From Chitinophagales bacterium (lineage in GTDB: Bacteria > Bacteroidota > Bacteroidia > Chitinophagales > Chitinophagaceae), in assembly GCA_020636505.1 (NCBI GenBank), contig JACJXR010000002.1, positions 1 through 64,000 on the forward strand: 64,000 bases of DNA, read 5' to 3'. The notes below the pieces were generated by a model. It had not been told where the DNA came from and ran no database searches. It was given only the letters and a program-made list of their open reading frames with translations. Position 1 is the first letter of the stretch. Each line of letters starts with the position of its first letter. This document shows positions 24,784 to 32,865 of this stretch, in pieces. The translations under genes and the position numbers were made by a program.

Positions 24784-26628
24784 TTATTGCTTTATAATTT
24801 TTTGTGGCGGAGCTGTTTGTCCGTCTATCGTAAAATACACAAGATATACTCCCGGTACAAAATCTTTTATATCGATTTGTGCATCATTGGTTGTTGCCCC
24901 TTCTTTCCTTACACGTCCCAACATATCCGTTATGGTATATCTTGCTTCATCACTGGAATTATAATTGATACGAATGAATCCCTTAGCCGGGTTTGGTGAC
25001 ACTCCGTAATTTCTTGGCTTATCCGGCACTACTCCCTTTATTACAGATGGGAAGAACTCACCGAACAACGGACGCATCATCACAGCCCCATCTACTGTTG
25101 AACCTTCCCAATTGTTCAATACATTATAAAACACATGGTTTGTCCCTACCCTGTTTACATCCAGTCCGAAATAAAGACTGTCACTACCGCTTAATGCCGG
25201 TTGTATAGTACCTATATAAAATGTTCCTGCAGGTAGTACCACAGGCTTTTGAAACTTATAATACCAAAAACGATTGTGACTGAGATAGTTCGGAATAAGG
25301 AAGTCTTCTTGATACAACAAAACATCAGAGCCTCCGACATAAGCAATATCCTTATATACCGTCAAAGAGAAATACTTTTGATAAGCAAGCGGTACTTGTC
25401 TGCCAAAGTATATGGCAATACCTTTCAGGGTATCAGGAACATTCAGCTTATACTCGATTGCCAACTTACCAGGCAATGTAGGGAATAGCTTTAAATAGTA
25501 GCTTTTTTCAGGGGTCCCGTCATCATAAGCCAAGTAGTTATGAAAGAACTGCTTCTTAATAATCGTATCATTCAGCAGGCTGCCTGTTCCGGCACCTGAC
25601 TGTATGTAATACTTGTTCTCATAATATACCAGATCGTTGTTTACCGGATTACTGATAGTAGAGCTGTATACAGAGAATGAGACTTTTGCCGTACCCAATG
25701 GAGCTATCGAGACACTATTGCTACCGGTAGCCAAAGGTGTACTTGTGGTAAGCTCCGTAGCATTGTATCCATAATTGACATTGACACTTGTGGGATTATT
25801 GTTTCTGATAACCACCTCGTGTTGATTGCTTCGCTCTCCACCTGCATTCGCCAAATACTGGTGGTACGGCATGTATGTGTAATCATTCAGCAGAAAAGTG
25901 GGTTCTACGGTATATGCCACATCGGAAAGTACAGTATCCGACATGGAACGATTTGCATCAAGTCTTATATAGTCCACACTCCATACATCATCAGAGTTGC
26001 TTATTGATGCTTTATTGACGAAGCGAAACTGAAACTCATTGTGAAAGAAAGTAGCTTGATTCAACAAGATCATCACTTGTTTGAAATCGTGAACACCTGT
26101 TCCCGCAGTACGCCATACCCTCGTCCATCCATTGGTGTGCTTGAAATACAACATAAGCGAATCTCCCATTTCGGGAGCAAACCCATTACCTTCAGGTTGA
26201 TAAAAGAAACTCAAATAAACACTGTCACCAACACTGTAAGCGCTCAAGTCCAGCTTTTGAGAAGTAAGACTGTCTGCATATCTCAGCACTGTGTTATTCG
26301 TTTTCTCATACGGCAAACCGTCTTCATCCATAGCGTCAAAAGTGGCTACTCCTCTACTTATCTGGTCTTTACAAAGCGTATTGTTGATATATACCTTTCG
26401 GTCCAGCCAAAGTGTTGTATCGGGATAAAATGTGTCACTAGTGAAATCTTCAAAGAAAGGGAGTGTAGCAACCGTGCCTTTTTTAACAGCCCTAGATGCT
26501 GTATTGGGGGAACCGTATTCATCATGCGATGTTGGCGGCCTGTACCCCAATGGCGCAACAGCCTCCTGTGCCATCACGTCGGCACACAGAACTGCTAACA
26601 GACATATTATGATTAACGGTTTTCGCAT
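24784..26628 (-). CDS. Secreted protein with T9SS type A sorting domain
   Basis: 614 residues from ATG 26628, which gives the signal peptide MRKPLIIICLLAVLCADVMAQ; an open frame continues upstream to 26688 but overlaps the PASTA gene. The body is beta rich, with a jelly-roll-like region (VATLPFFEDFTSDTFYPDTTLWLDRKVYIN ... KLDLSAYSVGDSVYLSFFYQPEGNG) resembling MAM/concanavalin-like domains. The C-terminal ~75 residues YGVSPNPAKGFIRI...YTITDMLGRVRKEG...IDIKDFVPGVYLVYF...KIIKQ are the type A (Por_Secre_tail) signal. Secreted or cell surface; ligand unknown. Confidence 0.92.
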   Translation of the reverse strand: MRKPLIIICLLAVLCADVMAQEAVAPLGYRPPTSHDEYGSPNTASRAVKKGTVATLPFFEDFTSDTFYPDTTLWLDRKVYINNTLCKDQISRGVATFDAMDEDGLPYEKTNNTVLRYADSLTSQKLDLSAYSVGDSVYLSFFYQPEGNGFAPEMGDSLMLYFKHTNGWTRVWRTAGTGVHDFKQVMILLNQATFFHNEFQFRFVNKASISNSDDVWSVDYIRLDANRSMSDTVLSDVAYTVEPTFLLNDYTYMPYHQYLANAGGERSNQHEVVIRNNNPTSVNVNYGYNATELTTSTPLATGSNSVSIAPLGTAKVSFSVYSSTISNPVNNDLVYYENKYYIQSGAGTGSLLNDTIIKKQFFHNYLAYDDGTPEKSYYLKLFPTLPGKLAIEYKLNVPDTLKGIAIYFGRQVPLAYQKYFSLTVYKDIAYVGGSDVLLYQEDFLIPNYLSHNRFWYYKFQKPVVLPAGTFYIGTIQPALSGSDSLYFGLDVNRVGTNHVFYNVLNNWEGSTVDGAVMMRPLFGEFFPSVIKGVVPDKPRNYGVSPNPAKGFIRINYNSSDEARYTITDMLGRVRKEGATTNDAQIDIKDFVPGVYLVYFTIDGQTAPPQKIIKQ

Positions 26629-26650
26629 CGTTTCTTTTTTGTGACAGGTA

Positions 26651-27520
26651 TTAATACTCATCCTCAGGATTATTAAACCCCTCATCACGGTGATTATTGC
26701 GTTGTACAGGTTTAGTTATAGGGCTTTTTTTTTCATCATCTTCTCCTCCCCTATTACCTTGTCTCACTTTTATATCAATAAAATCACCTTCTTTTATCTG
26801 ATTCGTTCCTCCAAGTTGATTCTTGGCAGTAGGTGACTGATAGAAAATAATCGCTGTGGTCGAATCTTTGATATTACCATCCCAAATGTCGATAAACTGC
26901 AAGCCCATTGCATTTAACACGGCAATGCCTTCTTCATAAGTCATACCAACCACATTAGGTACGTCAAACTCTGTATTTCCCAATCCATCACCTATCACAA
27001 GGTCTATTCTGCTACCCTGAGGTAACAACTCACCTTTCCCTATTTGCTTTCCTTTGTACAACTGCTCCAATATAGCCCCATCTGCAATATCAGGACGGTA
27101 TGTAGTGTCACCCAAACGTAATTTATTGCTGCGTATCACCATTTCAGCACTTCTGTACGACAATCCTGTCAAATCAGGCATTGGTGTAAGAGGTGCTTGT
27201 GCTTTGTTGATGGTAAGGAATACCGTTCTTCCTTTCTTGACAAACGAGCCTGTATCAGGTATTTGAGACAACACCACTTGAGGTGGTTGCTTCAACTCGT
27301 ATGCGGAATCAATGTCTATATCAAAACCAGCTTTCTTCAATTCCGCTATGGCCTCATCTTGTGTTTTACCCAGCAATACAGGCACTTTCACTTCTTCACC
27401 ATGGTTGGTTATCTTATTAAGGCTTGAAAACAATATCATGTACAACACCAATGCTATTATCAGCATCAATGCAAGATGTACCAATACGGAATTCTTATAT
27501 TTTTCTTTGATAAGAGCCAT
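26651..27520 (-). CDS. Membrane-anchored triple-PASTA protein without kinase
   Basis: 289 residues: short cytosolic N-terminus, one transmembrane helix (~13-33), then three PASTA domains (approx 43-109, 113-183, 190-263) with the VPxLxGxxxxEAxxxLxxxG pattern, e.g. VPVLLGKTQDEAIAELKKAG, MPDLTGLSYRSAEMVI and VPNVVGMTYEEGIAVLNAMG. PASTA domains sense peptidoglycan fragments or bind muropeptides/beta-lactams. There is no Ser/Thr kinase or transpeptidase domain. It follows ddl by 6 bp, which supports a peptidoglycan-linked role. The C-terminal tail is charged and low complexity. Confidence 0.92.
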   Translation of the reverse strand: MALIKEKYKNSVLVHLALMLIIALVLYMILFSSLNKITNHGEEVKVPVLLGKTQDEAIAELKKAGFDIDIDSAYELKQPPQVVLSQIPDTGSFVKKGRTVFLTINKAQAPLTPMPDLTGLSYRSAEMVIRSNKLRLGDTTYRPDIADGAILEQLYKGKQIGKGELLPQGSRIDLVIGDGLGNTEFDVPNVVGMTYEEGIAVLNAMGLQFIDIWDGNIKDSTTAIIFYQSPTAKNQLGGTNQIKEGDFIDIKVRQGNRGGEDDEKKSPITKPVQRNNHRDEGFNNPEDEY

Positions 27521-27526
27521 TATAGA

Positions 27527-28531
27527 TTATTGTGTTACTTTTTCTTGGTTTAAAAAGTCCTCAACTATATCCCCATAAAAATCTTTCAAACTCAAGCCCG
27601 CAGCATGCACTTGTTGTGGTATCAAACTGGCCTCGCTTTGTCCGGGCATCGTATTCACTTCCAAAAAGTAGAGCTTATTTGTTCCTTTTTGCAATATGTA
27701 ATCCATGCGAACTACACCACGACAATTCAGGTGTCTGTAAATGTACTCTGACTTACTTGCCAATCGTTCACGCACTTGATCGTCAATAGGTGCGGGTGTT
27801 ATCTCGTTGGTAACACCAGGCGTATACTTTGCTTCGTAATCGAAAAACTCATTCTGACTCACTATTTCTGTCGCAGGCAAGGTCACCAATCGGCCACCTA
27901 TCCTATATACACCAACTGTAAGCTCACGTCCTTCAATGTATTCTTCTATCAACACCTGATCGTCTTCGAGAAATGCCTTTTCTATTGCGGGATAGAGCTC
28001 TTCCACATTCTTCACTTTGGTTACCCCAAGGCTGGAACCACTCTCGTTAGGCTTCACAAACATGGGCAACTGTATCTGCTCAAGTATAGAACCTATTGAA
28101 AATGGTTCTCCTTTAATAAGATGTACAGAGTTGGCAATATTTACAATATTGAAGTCTTTTACCACCTTATTGCAATAGCTCTTGTTGAATGTAAGTGCAG
28201 AGACAATGGCGTTACAAGTCGTGTAAGGCACATCCATCATATCAAGATACCCCTGCATACGTCCATCCTCACCCGGAGTACCGTGAATAGCGATAAACGC
28301 AAGATCGAAGGTTATCTTCTCATTATCCAACGTAAGGGAGAAGTCGTTCTTATCCAACTCTATCCGACCCTTCTTTTCGTCGTTGTACCACCAGCCCTCT
28401 TTCGTCACAATGATGGTGTATATGTTATAACGTTCTTTATCGAGGTTCTTTTCTATGGTGGCTGCAGTTTGGATGGATATAACATATTCGCCTGAATAAC
28501 CACCCGCAAGAAGAGCTATGTTTTTCTTCAT
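27527..28531 (-). CDS. ddl: D-alanine--D-alanine ligase
   Basis: 334 residues, standard Ddl length. It joins two D-Ala with ATP for peptidoglycan precursor synthesis. Motifs: N-terminal LLAGGYSGEYVIS, IHGTPGEDGRMQGYLDMMDVPYTT (~83-106), ATP-grasp loop PNESGSSLGVTKV, EEYIEGRELTVGVY, VRMDYIL and EVNTMPGQSEASLIPQQ with metal-binding Glu/Asn. Followed directly by the PASTA gene. A -7 element TACCTTTG lies 33-40 bp upstream. Confidence 0.97.
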   Translation of the reverse strand: MKKNIALLAGGYSGEYVISIQTAATIEKNLDKERYNIYTIIVTKEGWWYNDEKKGRIELDKNDFSLTLDNEKITFDLAFIAIHGTPGEDGRMQGYLDMMDVPYTTCNAIVSALTFNKSYCNKVVKDFNIVNIANSVHLIKGEPFSIGSILEQIQLPMFVKPNESGSSLGVTKVKNVEELYPAIEKAFLEDDQVLIEEYIEGRELTVGVYRIGGRLVTLPATEIVSQNEFFDYEAKYTPGVTNEITPAPIDDQVRERLASKSEYIYRHLNCRGVVRMDYILQKGTNKLYFLEVNTMPGQSEASLIPQQVHAAGLSLKDFYGDIVEDFLNQEKVTQ

Positions 28532-28563
28532 ATTATTATAGAAACGTACGTATATAGTTGAGC

Positions 28564-28571
28564 CAAAGGTA
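28564..28571 (-). promoter_or_regulatory. -7 promoter element upstream of ddl
   Basis: Minus-strand TACCTTTG matches TAnnTTTG; no -33 TTTG at the right distance. Predicted start of transcription about 28557, 26 bases before the ATG. Confidence 0.5.
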
Positions 28572-28630
28572 ATAGAAAAAAGACTGAAGGCGAATGGCTA
28601 AATGATAAATTAGTTATAAAGTGTATGTTC

Positions 28631-29050
28631 CTATTTCTGACGGTCTTTTACGGGTATTACCAGCTTCAACCCTGACCATATGGCATCCACCGCACATACT
28701 TTCACATCCACTAAACCAATGCTTAATGCGAGATCCCTAACAACGTCTTCTGTGACATCTGTAGGCACTTTTGAGGCCTTTTTCGGCCACGACACCCAAA
28801 TACACCCATCCGATAATATCTCTTTTTTGAGCTTGGGTAATAACATCTTAAGCTCTTTTTCCTCCTTGGTGAACATATGTATCAGATTTTTAGGCCGTTT
28901 TACGGTATCTGTTACAGTAACTTCTAGAGGAAAATCGTCAAACAGTTCAAAGTAGTGAGCGGGTTCGTTTATCAACCTTATCACATGTCCTGCCTTTATG
29001 CCCAGTTTCTTTGCCAGAAGAGTACCTGAATATCCTGATGTGGTAGCCAT
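28631..29050 (-). CDS. DUF3052 protein
   Basis: 139 residues. The start ATTSGYSGTLLAKKLGIKAGHVIRLINEP and the helix-strand block IHMFTKEEKELKMLLPKLKKEILSDGCIWVSWPKKASKVPTDVTEDVVRDLALSIGLVDVKVCAVDAIWSGLKLVI are the recognisable DUF3052 core. No signal peptide; small alpha/beta cytosolic protein with no assigned function. Divergent from the phosphohexomutase gene. Confidence 0.9.
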   Translation of the reverse strand: MATTSGYSGTLLAKKLGIKAGHVIRLINEPAHYFELFDDFPLEVTVTDTVKRPKNLIHMFTKEEKELKMLLPKLKKEILSDGCIWVSWPKKASKVPTDVTEDVVRDLALSIGLVDVKVCAVDAIWSGLKLVIPVKDRQK

Positions 29051-29084
29051 ATGAGACGAAAAAGTTATGACAATAAAAGTTTAC

Positions 29085-29092
29085 TATTTTTG
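29085..29092 (+). promoter_or_regulatory. -7 promoter element upstream of the phosphohexomutase gene
   Basis: TATTTTTG matches TAnnTTTG, 45 bp before the ATG at 29138. No clear -33 element. It also lies downstream of the first in-frame ATG (29051), which argues against that earlier start. Confidence 0.55.
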
Positions 29093-29137
29093 CGCGCAAA
29101 CAGCGATTTAAATATACATAATAAGAAAACCTCTTTG

Positions 29138-30541
29138 ATGACACCAGATAAGATCAAATTCGGAACGGACGGCTGGAGAGCCATTATTGCAAAAGACTTC
29201 ACGGTTTACAACGTAGCACGTGTGTCCAAAGCACTTGCCGATTGGCTGAAACAAAGCCATGAAAGCCCAAAAGTTGTCGTAGGGCATGATTGTCGCTTCG
29301 GTGGTGAAATGTTTACAGAAACAGTGACAGATGTACTTTGTGCCAACGGAGTCAAGGTTATTTTGGCTCAAGGCTTTGTAAGCACTCCAATGATATCTTT
29401 TGGTGTATTAAAGCTTGGAGCTCAACAAGGTGTTGTAATTACAGCTTCTCACAACCCTCCTTCATACAATGGCTATAAGTTGAAAGGTGCACATGGTGGC
29501 CCTTCAAGCCCAAAACACATAGCAGAGGTAGAAGCATTGATACCTGAAGCTGTTGAGCTACCCGGACACAAACTAAGCCATTGGGAAGAAGAAGGTATGC
29601 TTGAATATGCAGCCCTTGAAGACATGTATGTAAGCTATTTGGAAGAGCACTTCGACTTCGATGCGCTGAACAAGTCTCCATACAAATTGGCTTATGATGC
29701 CATGTACGGTGCTGGGCAAAATGTGGTTCGTCGCCTATTACCGGGAGCTACATTGCTACACTGCGAACACAATCCGGGATTTGAAGGTCAGGCACCGGAG
29801 CCTATTGATAAGAACTTAAAACTATTGGCTCAGACAATGGCTACCACTCCCGAGCTAAAGATCGGGCTGGCTACAGATGGTGATGCTGACCGTATAGGCT
29901 TATACGATGAGGATGGAAATTTTGTGGACGCTCACCATATATTGTTGATACTGACACACTACTTGTACAAGTATAAAAACATGACAGGCAAGGTAGCCAT
30001 CGCATTTTCAGTAACGGATAGAGTGAAGAGAATGTGTGAGGCATACGGCCTACCTGTCGAAGTTACTGCGATAGGCTTTAAATACATCAGTGAGATAATG
30101 ACACAAGAAGATGTACTGGTTGGTGGTGAAGAAAGCGGTGGTATCGCCGTTAAAGGACATATTCCTGAACGCGATGGCATCTACGATGGCCTGATGATAT
30201 ATGAATTCATGACCAAAGCAGGCAAAACATTGAAAGAGTTGTGTCAAGAAGTATATGATGTGGTTGGAACATTTGTATACGACCGTAATGACCTAACGCT
30301 TGATAACGACAAGAAAGTAGCCATAATAGAAAAGGCTCAAGCTGACGGTTATACTCAATTCGGCAAATACAGCTTTAGCAGAACAGAGAAAATAGACGGT
30401 GTAAAATACCATTTGGATAATGGTGGATGGGTAATGCTTCGTGCTTCAGGCACTGAGCCTCTGTTGCGCGTATATGCGGAAGGTAACAGCAAAGAAGAAA
30501 CCGCCGACATCTTGGAAGACGTAAAAAAGACAATTCTCTAA
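29138..30541 (+). CDS. Phosphoglucomutase/phosphomannomutase family protein
   Basis: 467 residues from ATG 29138 (MTPDKIKFGTDGWRAIIAKDF); the frame is open from 29051 but the earlier stretch lacks family similarity. It interconverts hexose 1- and 6-phosphates. Family landmarks: FGTDGWR near the start, phosphoserine loop TASHNPPSYNGYK (~102-114), metal loop ATDGDADRIG (~240-249), sugar-specificity loop GGEESGG (~327-333) and phosphate loop RASGTEPLLRVY (~436-447). Phosphoglucosamine mutase is less likely because of the GEESGG loop. Neighbours include PGI/PMI at 31506. Confidence 0.92.
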   Translation: MTPDKIKFGTDGWRAIIAKDFTVYNVARVSKALADWLKQSHESPKVVVGHDCRFGGEMFTETVTDVLCANGVKVILAQGFVSTPMISFGVLKLGAQQGVVITASHNPPSYNGYKLKGAHGGPSSPKHIAEVEALIPEAVELPGHKLSHWEEEGMLEYAALEDMYVSYLEEHFDFDALNKSPYKLAYDAMYGAGQNVVRRLLPGATLLHCEHNPGFEGQAPEPIDKNLKLLAQTMATTPELKIGLATDGDADRIGLYDEDGNFVDAHHILLILTHYLYKYKNMTGKVAIAFSVTDRVKRMCEAYGLPVEVTAIGFKYISEIMTQEDVLVGGEESGGIAVKGHIPERDGIYDGLMIYEFMTKAGKTLKELCQEVYDVVGTFVYDRNDLTLDNDKKVAIIEKAQADGYTQFGKYSFSRTEKIDGVKYHLDNGGWVMLRASGTEPLLRVYAEGNSKEETADILEDVKKTIL

Positions 30542-30560
30542 TAGGAATACGAATCAAAGT

Positions 30561-30586
30561 AAAAGGGCTGCAATTGCAGCCCTTTT
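30561..30586. terminator. Bidirectional terminator, 26-bp perfect palindrome
   Basis: AAAAGGGCTGC arms around a central CAATTG-containing loop form a perfect palindrome between two convergent genes (phosphohexomutase, plus; aldolase, minus). T-rich runs follow on both sides, so it can terminate transcription in both directions. Confidence 0.85.
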
Positions 30587-30612
30587 ACTTTATAAAAAAA
30601 TGTTGTTGAAAC

Positions 30613-31266
30613 TTATTTCAAAGACTTGGCGTCTTCCAAAAATTTAGCCAAGCCGATATCTGTCAACGGATGATTTAAGAGTCCCAATATTGAGCTCAAC
30701 GGACAAGTACAAACATCTGCACCTGCTTCTGCGCAACGAACGATATGTAGAGGGTTACGTATAGATGCTGCCAATACCTCCGTCATGAAGCCTTGAGCAT
30801 TGTAAATATCGACTATTTGCTCTATCAGGTCAACACCATCCCAGCTGCTGTCATCTATACGGCCTATGAAAGGGGATACGAATGTAGCACCTGCTTTTGC
30901 AGCCAAAATAGCCTGCCCTGCAGAAAACACAAGTGTACAGTTGGTGCGAATACCATTGTCGGTAAACCATTTGATGGCTTTGATACCTTCTTTGATCATC
31001 GGCACTTTCACGACAATGTTCTCGTGTATCTTGGCCAGTATCTGACCTTCGGCAATGATACCGTCAAAGTCTGTGCTTATCACTTCGGCACTAACCGGGC
31101 CATCCACTATTTCACAGATAGCTTTGTAATGAGCCATTATAGCCTCTTCACCCTTAATGCCCTCTTTAGCCATTAGGCTTGGGTTGGTGGTAACACCGTC
31201 AAGAATACCCATATCATGGGCCTCTTTTATTTGGTCTAAATTTGCTGTATCAATAAAGAATTTCAT
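30613..31266 (-). CDS. Transaldolase-like fructose-6-phosphate aldolase family protein
   Basis: 217 residues, the short TalC/FSA subfamily. Class I aldolase with a Schiff-base lysine in VVKVPM (K87). Other blocks: MKFFIDTANLDQIKEAHDMGILDGVTTNPSLMAKEG (1-35), AGATFVSPFIGRIDD (~129-143) and ADVCTCPLSSILGLLNHPLTDIGLAKF. The family contains both true transaldolases and F6P aldolases; many Bacteroidota members act as transaldolase in the pentose phosphate pathway, so I do not choose. A -7 element lies 18 bp upstream. Confidence 0.92.
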   Translation of the reverse strand: MKFFIDTANLDQIKEAHDMGILDGVTTNPSLMAKEGIKGEEAIMAHYKAICEIVDGPVSAEVISTDFDGIIAEGQILAKIHENIVVKVPMIKEGIKAIKWFTDNGIRTNCTLVFSAGQAILAAKAGATFVSPFIGRIDDSSWDGVDLIEQIVDIYNAQGFMTEVLAASIRNPLHIVRCAEAGADVCTCPLSSILGLLNHPLTDIGLAKFLEDAKSLK

Positions 31267-31283
31267 ATATCAGGTTTTCGAAA

Positions 31284-31291
31284 CAAAAATA
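31284..31291 (-). promoter_or_regulatory. -7 promoter element of the aldolase gene
   Basis: Minus-strand TATTTTTG (TAnnTTTG), predicted start about 31278, giving a ~12-base leader to the ATG at 31266. Confidence 0.5.
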
Positions 31292-31337
31292 GTCAAATAA
31301 CTAAGGAGGGGAAAAACAGTTATCTACAAAGTGGATA

Positions 31338-31445
31338 AAAAAGTACTGGCAAGTTACTTATATCGCGCCGCTACGACCACCTACCCTTGCTACATTCCTG
31401 TCCTGGGGGATTCAGTAGGAGCTGGCCGTATAAGACTTGCCAGGG
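31338..31445 (-). ncRNA. ffs: Signal recognition particle RNA (small bacterial type)
   Basis: The minus strand forms one long hairpin: CTGGCAAGT (31443-31435) pairs with ACTTGCCAG (31354-31346), then CTTATA (31434-31429) with TATAAG (31362-31357). The apex carries the SRP54-binding core CAGGACAGGAATGTAGCAAGG, with a GGAA tetraloop at 31398-31395 closed by A-U. A T-run follows at 31343-31338. This matches 4.5S-type SRP RNA, which with Ffh targets membrane proteins co-translationally. No protein in this gap is credible. Confidence 0.9.
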
Positions 31446-31448
31446 CTG

Positions 31449-31480
31449 CAAAGTTAAGAAATAATATACTACCTAACCAA
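31449..31480 (-). promoter_or_regulatory. Promoter of the SRP RNA gene
   Basis: Minus strand: TTG at 31480-31478, 21-bp spacer, -7 TAACTTTG at 31456-31449. Predicted start near 31444, which fits the 5' end of the folded RNA exactly. Confidence 0.8.
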
Positions 31481-31505
31481 TATCGCCCAGATAATTTCTT
31501 ATTTG

Positions 31506-32492
31506 TTATTTGTGTTTGGCCAACTCTCCTTTCAAAAAGTCTATCACTTTCACTTCAACTGCATCTTGGTTGCGCATATCGGCAAGGTATACCGACACCC
31601 AATCTGTAAGATGTATGAAGTAAAAAACTTGCTCCCAGTAGCTGTTCCCCTCAGAATAGAGCTCTGTAAGTTTTTTGGTATATTTCTTAATTACCTTTTT
31701 GTTGATTTCCATTCTTAACTGTGTCCTCACATAGTCATCTTTTGAGCGAAGGATAACAACAGACCTTGAACTGGTCTTATCTCTCCAACCAACAAGCTCA
31801 TTGTGGTTCATTTCAGGTATCACATGGTGCCAACACAGCATTTTTCCGTTCTCGTTTATTTGCTGACGGAAACGTATGGCCATACCTTCAAACTCCGGCC
31901 CTGAATAAATGATAGGCGTTGTACCATAAAGCTTTTTAGCCAATGAGCGCGCTTTGGATTGTATGCTGCGAACGTTGTTTTTAAGCAACTTTATAGAAGC
32001 AGTCAGCTCCTTCTCAAAAGCATACTTTAACAAACCCATCCCCTGCAATACATATAAGACTTGGGTCATTGAGTATCCTATACAAGCTCGTGGAGGCATC
32101 CCTGACGGTAAAAGAATGCAATCCAGCTTTCTTCTTTTTGCCATTTCACCTATTGTACCACCTGAAGTGATACACACTACCGTAGCCTTGGCTTTCAGCG
32201 CTTGCTTCATTGCCTGTATCGTTTCTTCTGTATTTCCTGAATAAGATGATACAATAACCAACGACTCATTGTTGACGAAAGCAGGCAGGAAATAATCCTT
32301 ATTGACAATGAACGGAACTTTTAATTTATCGAAAGTGAAATTTTGAACGATAGAACCTCCGATACCGCTACCGCCCAGTCCAGTCAACACCACGTTTGCA
32401 AATTTCTTCTTTGGAGTTGCAAAACGGTGACTTTTGCCAATTAGTATGGCCTCATGTAGCTGCGTAGGGAAGTTCTGTACAAGATTTTTCAT
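31506..32492 (-). CDS. Bifunctional phosphoglucose/phosphomannose isomerase
   Basis: 328 residues, two SIS domains, typical of the bifunctional PGI/PMI family that interconverts fructose-6-P with glucose-6-P or mannose-6-P. Visible: VVLTGLGGSGIGGSIVQNF (~34-52), SSYSGNTEETIQA (~79-91), ISGG-like TSGGTIGEMA (~102-111), PPRACIGYSM, and the C-terminal HNELVGW with catalytic His/Glu region. Its start is only 14 bp from the divergent yraN start. The presence beside a phosphohexomutase supports a role in nucleotide-sugar supply (inference). Confidence 0.9.
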   Translation of the reverse strand: MKNLVQNFPTQLHEAILIGKSHRFATPKKKFANVVLTGLGGSGIGGSIVQNFTFDKLKVPFIVNKDYFLPAFVNNESLVIVSSYSGNTEETIQAMKQALKAKATVVCITSGGTIGEMAKRRKLDCILLPSGMPPRACIGYSMTQVLYVLQGMGLLKYAFEKELTASIKLLKNNVRSIQSKARSLAKKLYGTTPIIYSGPEFEGMAIRFRQQINENGKMLCWHHVIPEMNHNELVGWRDKTSSRSVVILRSKDDYVRTQLRMEINKKVIKKYTKKLTELYSEGNSYWEQVFYFIHLTDWVSVYLADMRNQDAVEVKVIDFLKGELAKHK

Positions 32493-32506
32493 AACTTGAT
32501 TTTTCG

Positions 32507-32863
32507 ATGGCCAAACATAACGAAACCGGAATAAAAGGTGAAGTTATAGCCAAAAAGTTTTTGCAAAATATTGGTTATAACATACTGCATACCAACTGGA
32601 GATGGGAGAAAAAGGAGGTGGATATCATTGCCGACATAGACGGTTTGTTGGTATTCGTTGAGGTAAAAACACGCTCATCGAGTTATTTCGGTTTCCCTGA
32701 AGATGCCGTAACAGAACAAAAGCAGGAGTTTCTAAAGCAAGCTGCAGAAGAATATCTATATCAAAACCCTCAGTACGAACAAATACGGTTTGACATCATC
32801 AGCATTTTAACCACAAGCAATAACACCCAGGAAATCAAGCATTTTGAAGATGCTTTTTTTTGA
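32507..32863 (+). CDS. YraN/UPF0102 family nuclease-like protein
   Basis: 118 residues, typical for YraN. The PD-(D/E)xK-type core is GIKGEVIAKKFLQNIGYNILHTNWRWEKKEVDIIADIDGLLVFVEVKTR, with the acidic residues in EVDII and EVK as metal ligands. A nuclease role linked to Holliday-junction-like or DNA-uptake processing is suspected, not proven. The stop is 2 bp from the convergent APC permease stop. Confidence 0.92.
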   Translation: MAKHNETGIKGEVIAKKFLQNIGYNILHTNWRWEKKEVDIIADIDGLLVFVEVKTRSSSYFGFPEDAVTEQKQEFLKQAAEEYLYQNPQYEQIRFDIISILTTSNNTQEIKHFEDAFF

Positions 32864-32865
32864 AG

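Noticed and set aside
31331..31609. 92-residue plus-strand open frame
   Set aside because: It overlaps an SRP RNA and the PGI/PMI gene end, its codon composition is atypical, and the RNA fold, promoter and terminator explain the segment.
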